Made by a program: the position numbers and the translations under genes. This document shows, piece by piece, positions 7,725 through 15,212 of a DNA stretch of 59,246 nucleotides. The stretch's first letter is position 1. Each line of letters begins with the position of its first letter. The stretch spans positions 1-59,246 of the forward strand of contig JAEKLF010000103.1 in NCBI GenBank assembly GCA_019509985.1, in the 5' to 3' direction. The notes beneath the pieces were generated by a model that was not told the DNA's origin, ran no database searches, and was given only the letters and a program-made list of their open reading frames with translations. The stretch is from Burkholderiales bacterium. GTDB taxonomy: Bacteria; Pseudomonadota; Gammaproteobacteria; Burkholderiales; Burkholderiaceae_C.

Positions 7725-9173
7725 TCAGCCGTTCTTGGCGAGTGCGGCCAGCTGCTGGGTGAGGTAGCTGGACAGGTTGGTCAGCTGGCTGATCTTGGTG
7801 TCCAGCGCCGAGTACTGGGCGCGCAGGCGCTTCTCGGTGGAGTCGGCGCGGGTCTGCAGCTCGTCGGCGCGCTTGCCGTTGTTGTCGATGTTCTTCTGGA
7901 TGCCGGCCTCACGGTTGCTGATGCTGCCATCCACGCCGAGCACCTTGTCGGCCAGGTTGCGGATCTGCTGCGCGAAGCCGTTGTTGGAGGCGTTGGTGCT
8001 GTCCAGCCCCATGAAGAACTTCTTCAGCGTGGGAATGTCGTTGAGGGCCGTGTCGAGCTTGGCGCTGGGCGCGCTGAGATTGCCGTCGGCACCCGGGTCC
8101 AGGCCGATGTCGGCCAGGCGCGAGATGCTGCCGGCCAGCGACGTGCTGGCGCCGATGACGCCGCGCAACTGGTTCTGCAGGCCCACGGCGGTGGAGTCAC
8201 CCTGCAGCGGCGCCGAGGTCTTGCTCGACGGGTCGTACTTGGTCTGGTTGCGCAGCAGCTGGTTGACGGCGTTGTAGGCGGTCGTGAAGTCGGTGATGGC
8301 CTTCTTGATCGCATCGCGGTCCTGGGTCACGCTGAGGCTGATCGGGATGGTGGTCGTCTTCAGCAGTGTGATGTTCAGGCCCGAGATGGCGGATTGCAGG
8401 GAGTTGGACTCCGAGCTGATCTGCAGGCCGTTGAGCAGCGCGCGGGCGTTGGCAGCCGGTAGCGTCTGCGTGAGCTGGGTGACGCCGGCGCTGGGGTCAT
8501 AGGCGACGGCGGACAGGCCGCTGGCGTCGCCCGAGTCGCCATCGGCGTCGTTGACGCTGACCCGAAAACCGTTGCTCTCGCCGGTGCTGGCGGAGGTGAG
8601 GGTCAGCCGCGAGCCGGTGGCGTCGGTCACGATGGAGGCGACGACGCCGGCGTTGGCGGAGTTGATCTGGTCGCGCACCTGGCTGAGCTGGTCCTGGCCG
8701 GCACCGATGTTGATCGTGACCGGTGTGGTGCCGGACTTGCTCGTGAAGGTGGCGGCGCTGTTGGCGTCGGTGCCCCAGGTGCCGAGCTCGATGGTGATGG
8801 AGCCCTGGCCCAGGGTTGCCGTGGCGTTGGCGAAGGTGGACGAGGCCAGGCTCTGCGAGCTGGCAAGCTGGCTGACCGACACGGACACGCTGCCCACGGC
8901 GGCGCCGGCACCGGCCGTCACGCTGATGGCCGTCGGATCGGCGGACGTGGCTTTTGCACCCGCCCAGGTGTCGGGGCTGGTCAGCTTGGAGGCAGCGTCG
9001 CGCAGCGCGGAGACCGAGCTTTGCACCTGACCGTAGATGGAAAGCTGGGTCTTGAGCCCATCCGTCTTCTGAGACAGCTGGGTGATGGGCGCCTGCTCGA
9101 CGGCCATCAGCTTGGTGATCATGGACTCGACGTCGAGTCCACTACCGATACCGAGAGATGTGATGGTGGCCAT
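7725..9173 (-). CDS. fliD: Flagellar hook-associated protein 2, filament cap FliD
   Basis: 482 aa from the ATG at 9173 (MATITSLGIGSGLDVESMI); the four extra codons from the TTG at 9185 are unlikely. FliD caps the growing filament and guides flagellin insertion. The N-terminal GIGSGLD motif and the coiled C terminus ending SYLTQQLAALAKNG match FliD. No clear Shine-Dalgarno precedes the start; a T-rich stretch does. A canonical sigma-28 promoter and an intrinsic terminator overlap immediately upstream. Confidence 0.95.
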   Translation of the reverse strand: MATITSLGIGSGLDVESMITKLMAVEQAPITQLSQKTDGLKTQLSIYGQVQSSVSALRDAASKLTSPDTWAGAKATSADPTAISVTAGAGAAVGSVSVSVSQLASSQSLASSTFANATATLGQGSITIELGTWGTDANSAATFTSKSGTTPVTINIGAGQDQLSQVRDQINSANAGVVASIVTDATGSRLTLTSASTGESNGFRVSVNDADGDSGDASGLSAVAYDPSAGVTQLTQTLPAANARALLNGLQISSESNSLQSAISGLNITLLKTTTIPISLSVTQDRDAIKKAITDFTTAYNAVNQLLRNQTKYDPSSKTSAPLQGDSTAVGLQNQLRGVIGASTSLAGSISRLADIGLDPGADGNLSAPSAKLDTALNDIPTLKKFFMGLDSTNASNNGFAQQIRNLADKVLGVDGSISNREAGIQKNIDNNGKRADELQTRADSTEKRLRAQYSALDTKISQLTNLSSYLTQQLAALAKNG

Positions 9174-9183
9174 GGCGAGATGC

Positions 9184-9216
9184 AAAAAAGACCGATATAC
9201 CAGGGGGATATCGGTC
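9184..9216 (-). terminator. Intrinsic terminator after flagellin gene 1, overlapping the fliD promoter
   Basis: On the minus strand, GACCGATAT - 9 nt loop - ATATCGGTC is a perfect 9 bp stem followed by TTTTTT. It lies about 50 nt after the flagellin stop and ends 10 nt before the fliD ATG. The 5' arm contains the -10 box of the fliD sigma-28 promoter. Confidence 0.85.
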
Positions 9217-9234
9217 TGGGTTTTCGGAACTTTA
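9208..9234 (-). promoter_or_regulatory. Sigma-28 promoter of fliD
   Basis: TAAAGTTC-N11-ACCGATAT on the minus strand, the canonical FliA architecture and spacing. The predicted start falls near 9201, inside the loop of the overlapping terminator hairpin, giving a leader of about 28 nt. Confidence 0.8.
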
Positions 9235-9263
9235 GGGTTCCGACCAAATTTTTTGCAGTTTTT

Positions 9264-10133
9264 TTAGCCGCGCTGCAGCAGTGACAACACCTGCTGCGGA
9301 AGCTGGTTGGCCTGGGCCACCATGGCGTTACCGGCCTGCTGCAGGATCTGTGCCCGACTCATGTTGGACGTTTCCTGGGCGAAGTCGGCGTCCATGATGC
9401 GGCTGCGGGCGGCCGACTGGTTCTCGACGGCGACCTGCAGGTTGGAAATCACCGCATCGAAACGATTCTGGGCCGCACCGAGCGTGGCGCGCTGGGAGTT
9501 GATCGTATCCAGCGCCGCATCGATGTTGGTGATGACGACACCGATGGCGGTGATGTCGGCCGTGTTGTCGATGACCGCCCGGCCGGCGCCGGTGTTGTCG
9601 GTGCCCGAGATCACGGTGATCAGCGGATCGGTCGACAGGTCGCTCGTCGTGATGTCGATCGTGTCGTTCGAGCTGGTGTTGGCGCCGACCTGGAAGGTCT
9701 GCACACCGGCCGACGTCGACAGGATGGGCTTGCCGTTGAAGGTGGTGGCACCCAGCACACGCTGGATTTCCTTGGCCAGCTCGCCGAATTCCTTGTCCAG
9801 CGAATCCTTGTCGGCGTTGGAGTTGGTGGCGTTGCGGCCCTGGACGGCGAGTTCCCGCATTCGCTGCAGGTTCTCGGTCAGCTTGCCCAGCGCGCCTTCA
9901 GCGGTCTGAGCCAGCGAAATGCCGTCGTTGGCGTTTCGGATGGCGACGTTAGAACCCCGGATCTGGGTGTTCATGCGCTCGGCGATGGCCAAGCCCGCCG
10001 CGTCGTCCTTGGCGGAATTCACCCGCATACCCGACGAAAGCCGTTGCATCGACACCGCCAGCGATTGCTGGGAGGCGTTCAGATTGCGCTGGGCATTCAG
10101 CGAGTTGATGTTGGTGTTGATGGTTTGTGGCAT
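9264..10133 (-). CDS. fliC: Flagellin (paralogue 1, nearest fliD)
   Basis: 289 aa, a short flagellin with the conserved N- (SLNAQRNLNASQQSLAVSMQ) and C-terminal (AQILQQAGNAMVAQANQLPQ) coiled-coil halves and only a small central region. Builds the filament after export through the central channel. It differs most from the other two in the middle (TSDLSTDPLITVISG). A good Shine-Dalgarno (AGGAGT) precedes the ATG. I find no convincing sigma-28 promoter in the 195 bp upstream, unlike the other two copies. Confidence 0.95.
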   Translation of the reverse strand: MPQTINTNINSLNAQRNLNASQQSLAVSMQRLSSGMRVNSAKDDAAGLAIAERMNTQIRGSNVAIRNANDGISLAQTAEGALGKLTENLQRMRELAVQGRNATNSNADKDSLDKEFGELAKEIQRVLGATTFNGKPILSTSAGVQTFQVGANTSSNDTIDITTSDLSTDPLITVISGTDNTGAGRAVIDNTADITAIGVVITNIDAALDTINSQRATLGAAQNRFDAVISNLQVAVENQSAARSRIMDADFAQETSNMSRAQILQQAGNAMVAQANQLPQQVLSLLQRG

Positions 10134-10216
10134 CGCGCACTCCTGGGGTCTGTCGCCGAGCTGGCTTCAGGGATGCCAGACTCGATGGACCAGATTCTGC
10201 GAGTGCGCCGGTTTGC

Positions 10217-10236
10217 CAAAAGCCCGATCAACGGGC
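10217..10236 (-). terminator. Possible intrinsic terminator after flagellin gene 2
   Basis: GCCCG-TTGAT-CGGGC-TTTT on the minus strand, nested in a wider GGTTTG/CAAACC inverted repeat. A second stem, CGCCGCTG/CAGCGGCG, lies closer to the gene. Stems are short; efficiency uncertain. Confidence 0.45.
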
Positions 10237-10328
10237 CAAACCCGGCCTAAAACAAATCTCTTCGCCGCTGCGACCTGCCGTCCGCCAGCGGCGCCCCTGA
10301 AGGGGGCCCGCGTGCGGGTAGGGCGGGC

Positions 10329-11198
10329 TTATTGCCTGAGCAGGGCCAGCACCTGCTGGGGCAGCTGGTTGGCCTGGGCCACCATCGTGTTGCCGGCTTG
10401 TTGCAGGATCTGCGCGCGGCTCAGGTTGGCGGTTTCCTGGGCGAAGTCGGCATCCATGATGCGGCTGCGCGAGGCGCTCTGGTTCTCCACCGCGACCTGC
10501 AGGTTGGAGATGACGGCATCAAAGCGGTTCTGCGAAGCGCCCAGCGTGGCGCGCTCTCCGTTGACCTTGTCCAGCGCGGTGTCGATGTTGCCGATCACCG
10601 TGTCGATGGTGGCGCCCACGGCGGTGTTGTCGATCACGGCGCGACCTGCACCGGTGTTGTCGGTGCCGGCCACGGTCGTGATTTCCGTCGCGGTCGTCAT
10701 GTCGGTCGTGACGATGTCGATGCGGTCGTTGGCGGTCGTGTTGGCGCCGACCTGGAAGGTCTGCGTGCCCGCCGCCGAGGTGGCGAGCACGGCCTTGCCG
10801 TTGAAGGTGGTGCCACCCAGCACGCGCTGGATTTCCTTGGCCAGCTCGCCGAACTCCTTGTCGAGGGAATCCTTGTCGGCGTCGGTGTTGGTGGCATTGC
10901 GGGCCTGCACGGCGAGCTCACGCATGCGCTGCAGCGCGTCGCCCACCTTGGACAGCGCGCCTTCAGCGGTTTGCGCCAGCGAGATGCCGTCGTTGGCGTT
11001 GCGGATGGCGACCTGAGAGCCGCGCACCTGGGCGTTCATGCGCTCGGCGATGGACAGGCCGGCCGCGTCGTCCTTGGCCGAATTCACACGCAGGCCGGAA
11101 GAGAGGCGCTGCATGGAGACGGCCAGCGACGACTGCGACATCGCCGTGTTGCGCTGAGCGTTCAGCGAGGCGAGGTTGGTGTTGATGATCTGGGACAT
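10329..11198 (-). CDS. fliC: Flagellin (paralogue 2, middle)
   Basis: 289 aa, closely related to paralogue 3 through the middle region (both have TTDMTTATEITTVAGTDNTG) and to paralogue 1 at the C terminus. Conserved flagellin D0/D1 halves are complete, with AQILQQAGNTMVAQANQLPQ near the end. It has its own sigma-28-like promoter at 11273-11300, giving a leader of about 65 nt. Confidence 0.95.
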   Translation of the reverse strand: MSQIINTNLASLNAQRNTAMSQSSLAVSMQRLSSGLRVNSAKDDAAGLSIAERMNAQVRGSQVAIRNANDGISLAQTAEGALSKVGDALQRMRELAVQARNATNTDADKDSLDKEFGELAKEIQRVLGGTTFNGKAVLATSAAGTQTFQVGANTTANDRIDIVTTDMTTATEITTVAGTDNTGAGRAVIDNTAVGATIDTVIGNIDTALDKVNGERATLGASQNRFDAVISNLQVAVENQSASRSRIMDADFAQETANLSRAQILQQAGNTMVAQANQLPQQVLALLRQ

Positions 11199-11272
11199 GA
11201 CTCAATCCTTTCGTTGACGATGGCGTCTTGATCCACGTAGTCCTCGAATGAATCGCGAACCCGTTGGAATGC

Positions 11273-11300
11273 TTATCGTCGGCACGGTGGATTGACTTGA
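11273..11300 (-). promoter_or_regulatory. Sigma-28 promoter of flagellin gene 2
   Basis: TCAAGTCA-N12-GACGATAA on the minus strand: one base off in the -10 (GACGATAA for GCCGATAA) and a spacer one base longer than canonical. It starts about 20 bp after the terminator of flagellin gene 3. Confidence 0.65.
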
Positions 11301-11322
11301 ATCCTTTTTTTGCACGGCTCCT

Positions 11323-11352
11323 AAAAACGCCCCCCGCGGCGGCGGGGAAGCG
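11323..11352 (-). terminator. Intrinsic terminator after flagellin gene 3
   Basis: On the minus strand, CGCTTCCCCGC-CGCC-GCGGGGGGCG is followed by TTTTT. Another perfect hairpin, GGGCCAGC-ACC-GCTGGCCC, lies nearer the stop codon at about 11413-11431. Confidence 0.7.
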
Positions 11353-11434
11353 TCAAGGGGCTTGTGCTGGTGGCGTGAGGACTGCCGTCTTCGGAGTGGA
11401 CGTTTCACTCAGGGCCAGCGGTGCTGGCCCGGCG

Positions 11435-12301
11435 TCATCGAAGCAAGGACAGGACCTGCGACGGAACCTGGTTGGCTTGGGCAATCATCGCGTTACCGGC
11501 CTGCTGCAGGATGTTGGCGCGGCTGAGGTTGGCCGTTTCCTGGGCGAAGTCGGCATCGGTGATGCGGCTGCGCGCGGCGCTCTGGTTTTCCACCGAGATC
11601 TGCAGGTTGGAGATGACCTGGTCCATGCGGTTCTGGGCGGCACCCAGGTTGGCGCGCTCGGAGCTGACCTTGTTGATCGCGGTGTCGATGTTGGAGATCA
11701 CCGTGTCGATGGTGGCGCCCACGGCGGTGTTGTCGATCACGGCGCGGCCCGCACCGGTGTTGTCGGTGCCGGCCACGGTCGTGATTTCCGTCGCGGTGGT
11801 CATGTCCGTCGTGACGACGTCGATGCGGTCGTTGCTGGTCGTGTTGGCGCCGACCTGGAAGGTCTGCGTGCCCGCAGCGCTGGTGGCCAGGATGGCGCGG
11901 CCGTTGAAGGTCGTGCCGCCCAGCACGCGCTGGATTTCCTTGGACAGTTCGCCGAATTCCTTGTCCAGCGAGTCCTTGTCGGCGTTCGTGTTGGTGGCGT
12001 TGCGCGACTGCACCGCCAGTTCACGCATGCGCTGCAGCGAGTCGTTCACCTTGGACAGTGCGCCTTCAGCCGTCTGCGACAGCGAGATGCCGTCGTTGGC
12101 GTTGCGAATGGCGACGTTGGAACCGCGCACCTGAGCGTTGAGGCGCTCGGAGATGGCGAGACCGGCGGCGTCATCCTTGGCGGAGTTGACGCGCAGACCC
12201 GAGGACAGGCGCTGCAGCGACGTGGCCAGGGCGGCCTGCGACGTGGACGTGTTGCGCTGCGCGTTGAGCGACAGCAGATTGGTATTGATGACCGAGGCCA
12301 T
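11435..12301 (-). CDS. fliC: Flagellin (paralogue 3, distal)
   Basis: 288 aa flagellin with full conserved ends (SLNAQRNTSTSQAALATSLQ and ANILQQAGNAMIAQANQVPS). It differs from the other two in several D1 positions (for example ISERLNAQVRG and QNRMDQVISNLQISVENQ). A sigma-28-like promoter lies 228 bp upstream, so the mRNA would carry an unusually long leader of about 220 nt containing a perfect CGGGTGC/GCACCCG hairpin. Confidence 0.95.
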   Translation of the reverse strand: MASVINTNLLSLNAQRNTSTSQAALATSLQRLSSGLRVNSAKDDAAGLAISERLNAQVRGSNVAIRNANDGISLSQTAEGALSKVNDSLQRMRELAVQSRNATNTNADKDSLDKEFGELSKEIQRVLGGTTFNGRAILATSAAGTQTFQVGANTTSNDRIDVVTTDMTTATEITTVAGTDNTGAGRAVIDNTAVGATIDTVISNIDTAINKVSSERANLGAAQNRMDQVISNLQISVENQSAARSRITDADFAQETANLSRANILQQAGNAMIAQANQVPSQVLSLLR

Positions 12302-12528
12302 GATGCGCTTCCTTTTAAGCTAGAAATACCCGGCAAGGCGCCGGACGAAGACCCAAGTGCCCGGGTGCGGCACCCGTGCTGTCCGTTCAAGCGTGCCCTG
12401 CGGCTCGCCCTCGCGGCGACGCCCGACGCCAGTCAACCGTTGAAGTCTTGTCACCGCTTGTGAGCGATGTCACACCCCTCAGGCCTTCTAGCCGGACCAC
12501 GGAACCGAATTCGGCCCCGTTGCAATGG

Positions 12529-12556
12529 CTATCGGTGCGGGCGCAGTATTTCTTTA
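12529..12556 (-). promoter_or_regulatory. Sigma-28 promoter of flagellin gene 3
   Basis: TAAAGAAA-N12-ACCGATAG on the minus strand; -35 perfect over TAAAG, -10 with CCGATA intact, spacer one base longer than canonical. Confidence 0.7.
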
Positions 12557-12688
12557 GTACGTTTTGTCAAGAGCGTGATCTTTTGAATAAAGGCAGTTGC
12601 AAATGCCTGTTCGTTGGATCGACCGCTGGCGCGAAAAGCGCCCCCGGAACGCCCGGCTTTTCAGGAGATCGACGCCGGCTTCGCTTCC

Positions 12689-12715
12689 TAAAGTTCGATT
12701 CATCCCGGCCGAACC
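12689..12715 (+). promoter_or_regulatory. Sigma-28-like promoter of the TPR-like gene
   Basis: TAAAGTTC-N11-GCCGAACC: perfect -35 core, canonical spacing, and GCCGA intact in the -10. The predicted start is about 18 bp before the ATG at 12740. Confidence 0.6.
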
Positions 12716-12739
12716 CTGCGCCGGCCCCGGAGCCCCGCC

Positions 12740-13210
12740 ATGCGTGCCCAATCCAACACCGCCAAGACCACCCCGCGCAACGGCCATCGGCCCGTCACCG
12801 TGCCCAGCAACGACCCCAAGATGCTGCTGGCCCGTGCTCGCAACGCGGCGTTCGCTGCCGCGGCCCAGGGCAATCTCGGCCACGGCCTGGGCATGCTTTA
12901 TGACGCGCTGCAGGACGAGCCCATGAGCCACGACCTGCTGTCCGACATGGCGGCCCTGCTGCTGTCGGCCGGCAAGCTGGAGCACGCGGCGGCCTATGCC
13001 GACCGCGCGCTGCAGATCCACTCGCTTCATGGTCCCAGCCTGTACACGCTGGCCTTCGCCCTCTCGGGCAGCGGCGAGATCGACCGCGCCATCGGCGTGC
13101 TCAACGAGCTGCAAAGCGGCGCCGGCCGCGACAGCCTGCAGGCCGAGGCCCCCGAGCTGGTGCCCGTTGCCATGATCGAGCTGGAGCGCCTGCGCCGCAT
13201 CCGCGCCTGA
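12740..13210 (+). CDS. Small TPR-like protein of unknown function
   Basis: 156 aa, soluble, no signal peptide. Helical repeats of tetratricopeptide type can be seen from about residue 30 to 125, for example AAQGNLGHGLGMLYDALQ, SAGKLEHAAAYADRALQI and GSGEIDRAIGVLNELQ. TPR proteins bind partner proteins; no partner is obvious. Its place just upstream of flhDC, divergent from the flagellins, and a sigma-28-type promoter suggest a late-class flagellar role, which is inference. A strong terminator follows. Confidence 0.75.
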   Translation: MRAQSNTAKTTPRNGHRPVTVPSNDPKMLLARARNAAFAAAAQGNLGHGLGMLYDALQDEPMSHDLLSDMAALLLSAGKLEHAAAYADRALQIHSLHGPSLYTLAFALSGSGEIDRAIGVLNELQSGAGRDSLQAEAPELVPVAMIELERLRRIRA

Positions 13211-13237
13211 CGCCGACAGACAACACCGGTTTCCTCA

Positions 13238-13277
13238 CGCGGCCCCGCAGCGCAAGCTGGCGGGGCCGCGGTGTTTT
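13238..13277 (+). terminator. Intrinsic terminator between the TPR-like gene and flhD
   Basis: CGCGGCCCCGC - 11 nt loop - GCGGGGCCGCG is a perfect 11 bp stem followed by GTGTTTTGG. It separates the TPR-like gene from flhDC. Confidence 0.85.
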
Positions 13278-13441
13278 GGTGGCCACCGAATCCGACGCGG
13301 CTGTAGGAATTTGGCTGACAAGGTGTTCCGGAAAACGCGACGCCGCGCACCGACGCAGCCTGATATCGCGGAAGAAGACGGGTCAACACAATCCGTTTCA
13401 CTGATCCCGAACACCACCCCACCTCTGAAACGGAAGCCGCC

Positions 13442-13762
13442 ATGAACACCGAACAAATGCTCGCCGAGATCCGTGAAGCCAACCTGTCCTACCTGATGCT
13501 GGCCCAGAGCCTGATCCGCGCCGACCGCGAACAGGCCCTGTACCGCCTGGGCATCAGCGAGGACACGGCCACGCTGATCGGCACGCTGAGCCCGGCGCAG
13601 ATCATGAAGATCGCCTCCGGCAACACGCTGCTGTGCGCCTTCCGCATGAGCGACGACCTGGTGTGGGGCCTGCTGACCAACCACAGCAAGCCGGGCGCGA
13701 ACGAGAGCGTCAGCCGCATGCACGCCTCCATCCTGATGGCCGGCCGCCACGAGCACGCCTGA
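13442..13762 (+). CDS. flhD: Flagellar transcriptional regulator FlhD
   Basis: 106 aa. FlhD forms the FlhD4C2 master activator of class 2 flagellar promoters. The sequence EQMLAEIREANLSYLMLAQS and the HTH-like SPAQIMKIASGNTLLCAFR are typical. The start has GGAAG upstream. The 230 bp upstream carries the TPR-gene terminator and should hold the flhDC promoter, which I cannot define. Confidence 0.96.
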   Translation: MNTEQMLAEIREANLSYLMLAQSLIRADREQALYRLGISEDTATLIGTLSPAQIMKIASGNTLLCAFRMSDDLVWGLLTNHSKPGANESVSRMHASILMAGRHEHA

Positions 13763-13811
13763 CCTCTCGACTTCTTCGCTGCCAACTCGTTCACAGATTC
13801 CGGAGCCCACC

Positions 13812-14348
13812 ATGCGCGTCAAGAGCATCCTCACCGAAGCCAAGCAGATCGACCGTGCCGTCCAGCTGATCCACCTCGGTGCGCGCCTGCAGGTGCTGGA
13901 GTCGGAAACCGACCTGTCCTACGAGCGCCTGCTGCGCCTGTACAAGGAAGTGAGCGGCAAGTCGCCGTCCAAGGGCCAACTGCCCTTCTCGACCGACTGG
14001 TTCATGACCTGGCAGCCCAACATCCATGCCAGCCTCTTCCTGAACATCCACGAGTACCTGAACAAGGCCGCGGAGATGGACGAGATCGACACCGTCATCA
14101 AGGCCTACCAGCTCTACCAGGAGCAGACCACGGCCCAAGGCCTGGAAGCCATGCTGTCCGTCACCCGCGCCTGGCGCCTGGTGAAGTTCGTCGACAACGG
14201 CATGCTGACGCTGACCAAGTGCTCCAAGTGCAATGGCCAGTTCGTCACCCACCCGCACGAGATCGCCCGCCACTTCGTCTGCGGGCTGTGCAATCCGCCC
14301 GCACGTGCCGGCAAGGGCCGCGCGCAAGGTTCCATCCAGATGCACTGA
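13812..14348 (+). CDS. flhC: Flagellar transcriptional regulator FlhC
   Basis: 178 aa. FlhC is the DNA-binding partner of FlhD. The four zinc-ligand cysteines are present as CSKC ... CGLC near residues 137-165. Start ATG 13812 is preceded by CCGGAG. It follows flhD by 49 bp and precedes the methyltransferase by about 20 bp. Confidence 0.96.
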   Translation: MRVKSILTEAKQIDRAVQLIHLGARLQVLESETDLSYERLLRLYKEVSGKSPSKGQLPFSTDWFMTWQPNIHASLFLNIHEYLNKAAEMDEIDTVIKAYQLYQEQTTAQGLEAMLSVTRAWRLVKFVDNGMLTLTKCSKCNGQFVTHPHEIARHFVCGLCNPPARAGKGRAQGSIQMH

Positions 14349-14369
14349 TTGCAAGGCGACACTGTCGCC

Positions 14370-15122
14370 ATGTGGATCACCCGTTGGCCGCTGCCGGCTC
14401 TGTTGAGCTGGCTGGCGGCCTGGTTCATTTATGCGGCTGCACTTGCGGCCGGCCTGGGCGCCGGACCTGCGCTTGCGCTTGGCGCGGCGGTTGCCGGCGT
14501 CCTGGGGTGGCTGCAGTCCGAGCGCTGGCGCCGTCTCATCGTCGCGCTGGGCTTTCCCGCGTCCGTGCTGGCCCTGGACTGGCAGGGCGGCGCCTCGGGG
14601 CTGCTCTGGCTGGCGCCGTTGGCGCTACTGTGGTGGCTCTACCCGCGCCGCACCTGGTCCGAAGCGCCGCTCTTCCCGACGCCCCGTGGCGCTCTTGAGC
14701 AGTTGCCCATGCTCGCGCCGCTGCCGCCGAATGCGCGCGTGCTGGACGCGGGCTGCGGGGTCGGCGACGGGCTGCGTGAACTCCTGCATGTCTACCCCGA
14801 GGCCCGCGTCGAAGGTGTCGAATGGAGCCGGCCGCTGAGCTGGCTCGCGCGCTGGCGGGTGCGCGGGGCCATCGTGCGCCAGGGCGACCTGTGGGCCGAC
14901 GGCTGGGCGCCGTTTGCGCTGGTCTATGTCTTCCAGCGGCCCGAGTCCATGCCGCGCGTCTGGGCCAAGGCCTGCGCCGAGCTGGCGCCGGGGGCCTGGC
15001 TGGTCAGCTTGGACTTCGCGGTGCCCGGCGTGGCTCCGGTGGCAAGCCGGCAGCTGGACAACGGGCAGTTCGTGTGGCTTTACCGCCCTGGGCGGAATGC
15101 GACGCCAAAGCCCGCCAATTGA
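14370..15122 (+). CDS. Membrane-anchored class I SAM methyltransferase
   Basis: 250 aa from ATG 14370; the TTG at 14349 is the alternative. The N-terminal third has three or four hydrophobic segments (about residues 8-90). A Rossmann-type SAM motif I follows, VLDAGCGVGDGLRELL, then an acidic motif II region (RVEGVEWSRPL). Substrate unknown. Its place between flhC and motA makes an envelope or flagellar substrate possible; the sequence does not show which. Confidence 0.75.
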   Translation: MWITRWPLPALLSWLAAWFIYAAALAAGLGAGPALALGAAVAGVLGWLQSERWRRLIVALGFPASVLALDWQGGASGLLWLAPLALLWWLYPRRTWSEAPLFPTPRGALEQLPMLAPLPPNARVLDAGCGVGDGLRELLHVYPEARVEGVEWSRPLSWLARWRVRGAIVRQGDLWADGWAPFALVYVFQRPESMPRVWAKACAELAPGAWLVSLDFAVPGVAPVASRQLDNGQFVWLYRPGRNATPKPAN

Positions 15123-15157
15123 TGCGTTCACTGGGCTTGCAGCGCGGCATACTTTCT

Positions 15158-15184
15158 CAAGCCCCCCGGCATCGGGCCGATATG
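15158..15184 (+). promoter_or_regulatory. Sigma-28 promoter of motAB
   Basis: TCAAGCCC-N11-GCCGATAT, canonical spacing with a near-perfect -10, 28 bp upstream of the motA ATG. Confidence 0.8.
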
Positions 15185-15212
15185 GCCTGAACACCCCCAA
15201 CTCGACCCACGC

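Larger units (their letters stand above)
12302..12739. other. 438 bp divergent regulatory region between flagellin 3 and the TPR-like gene
   Basis: No gene seen. It holds a sigma-28-like promoter in each direction (12529-12556 minus, 12689-12715 plus), the structured flagellin 3 leader with a CGGGTGC-G-GCACCCG hairpin near 12362-12376, and AT-richer sequence between 12540 and 12600. Confidence 0.7.

Noticed and set aside
10134..10328. Sigma-54-type promoter for flagellin 1 (TTGGCAAACCGGCGCA)
   Set aside because: The GG-N10-GC spacing is not met; flagellin control here is of the FlhDC/FliA type.
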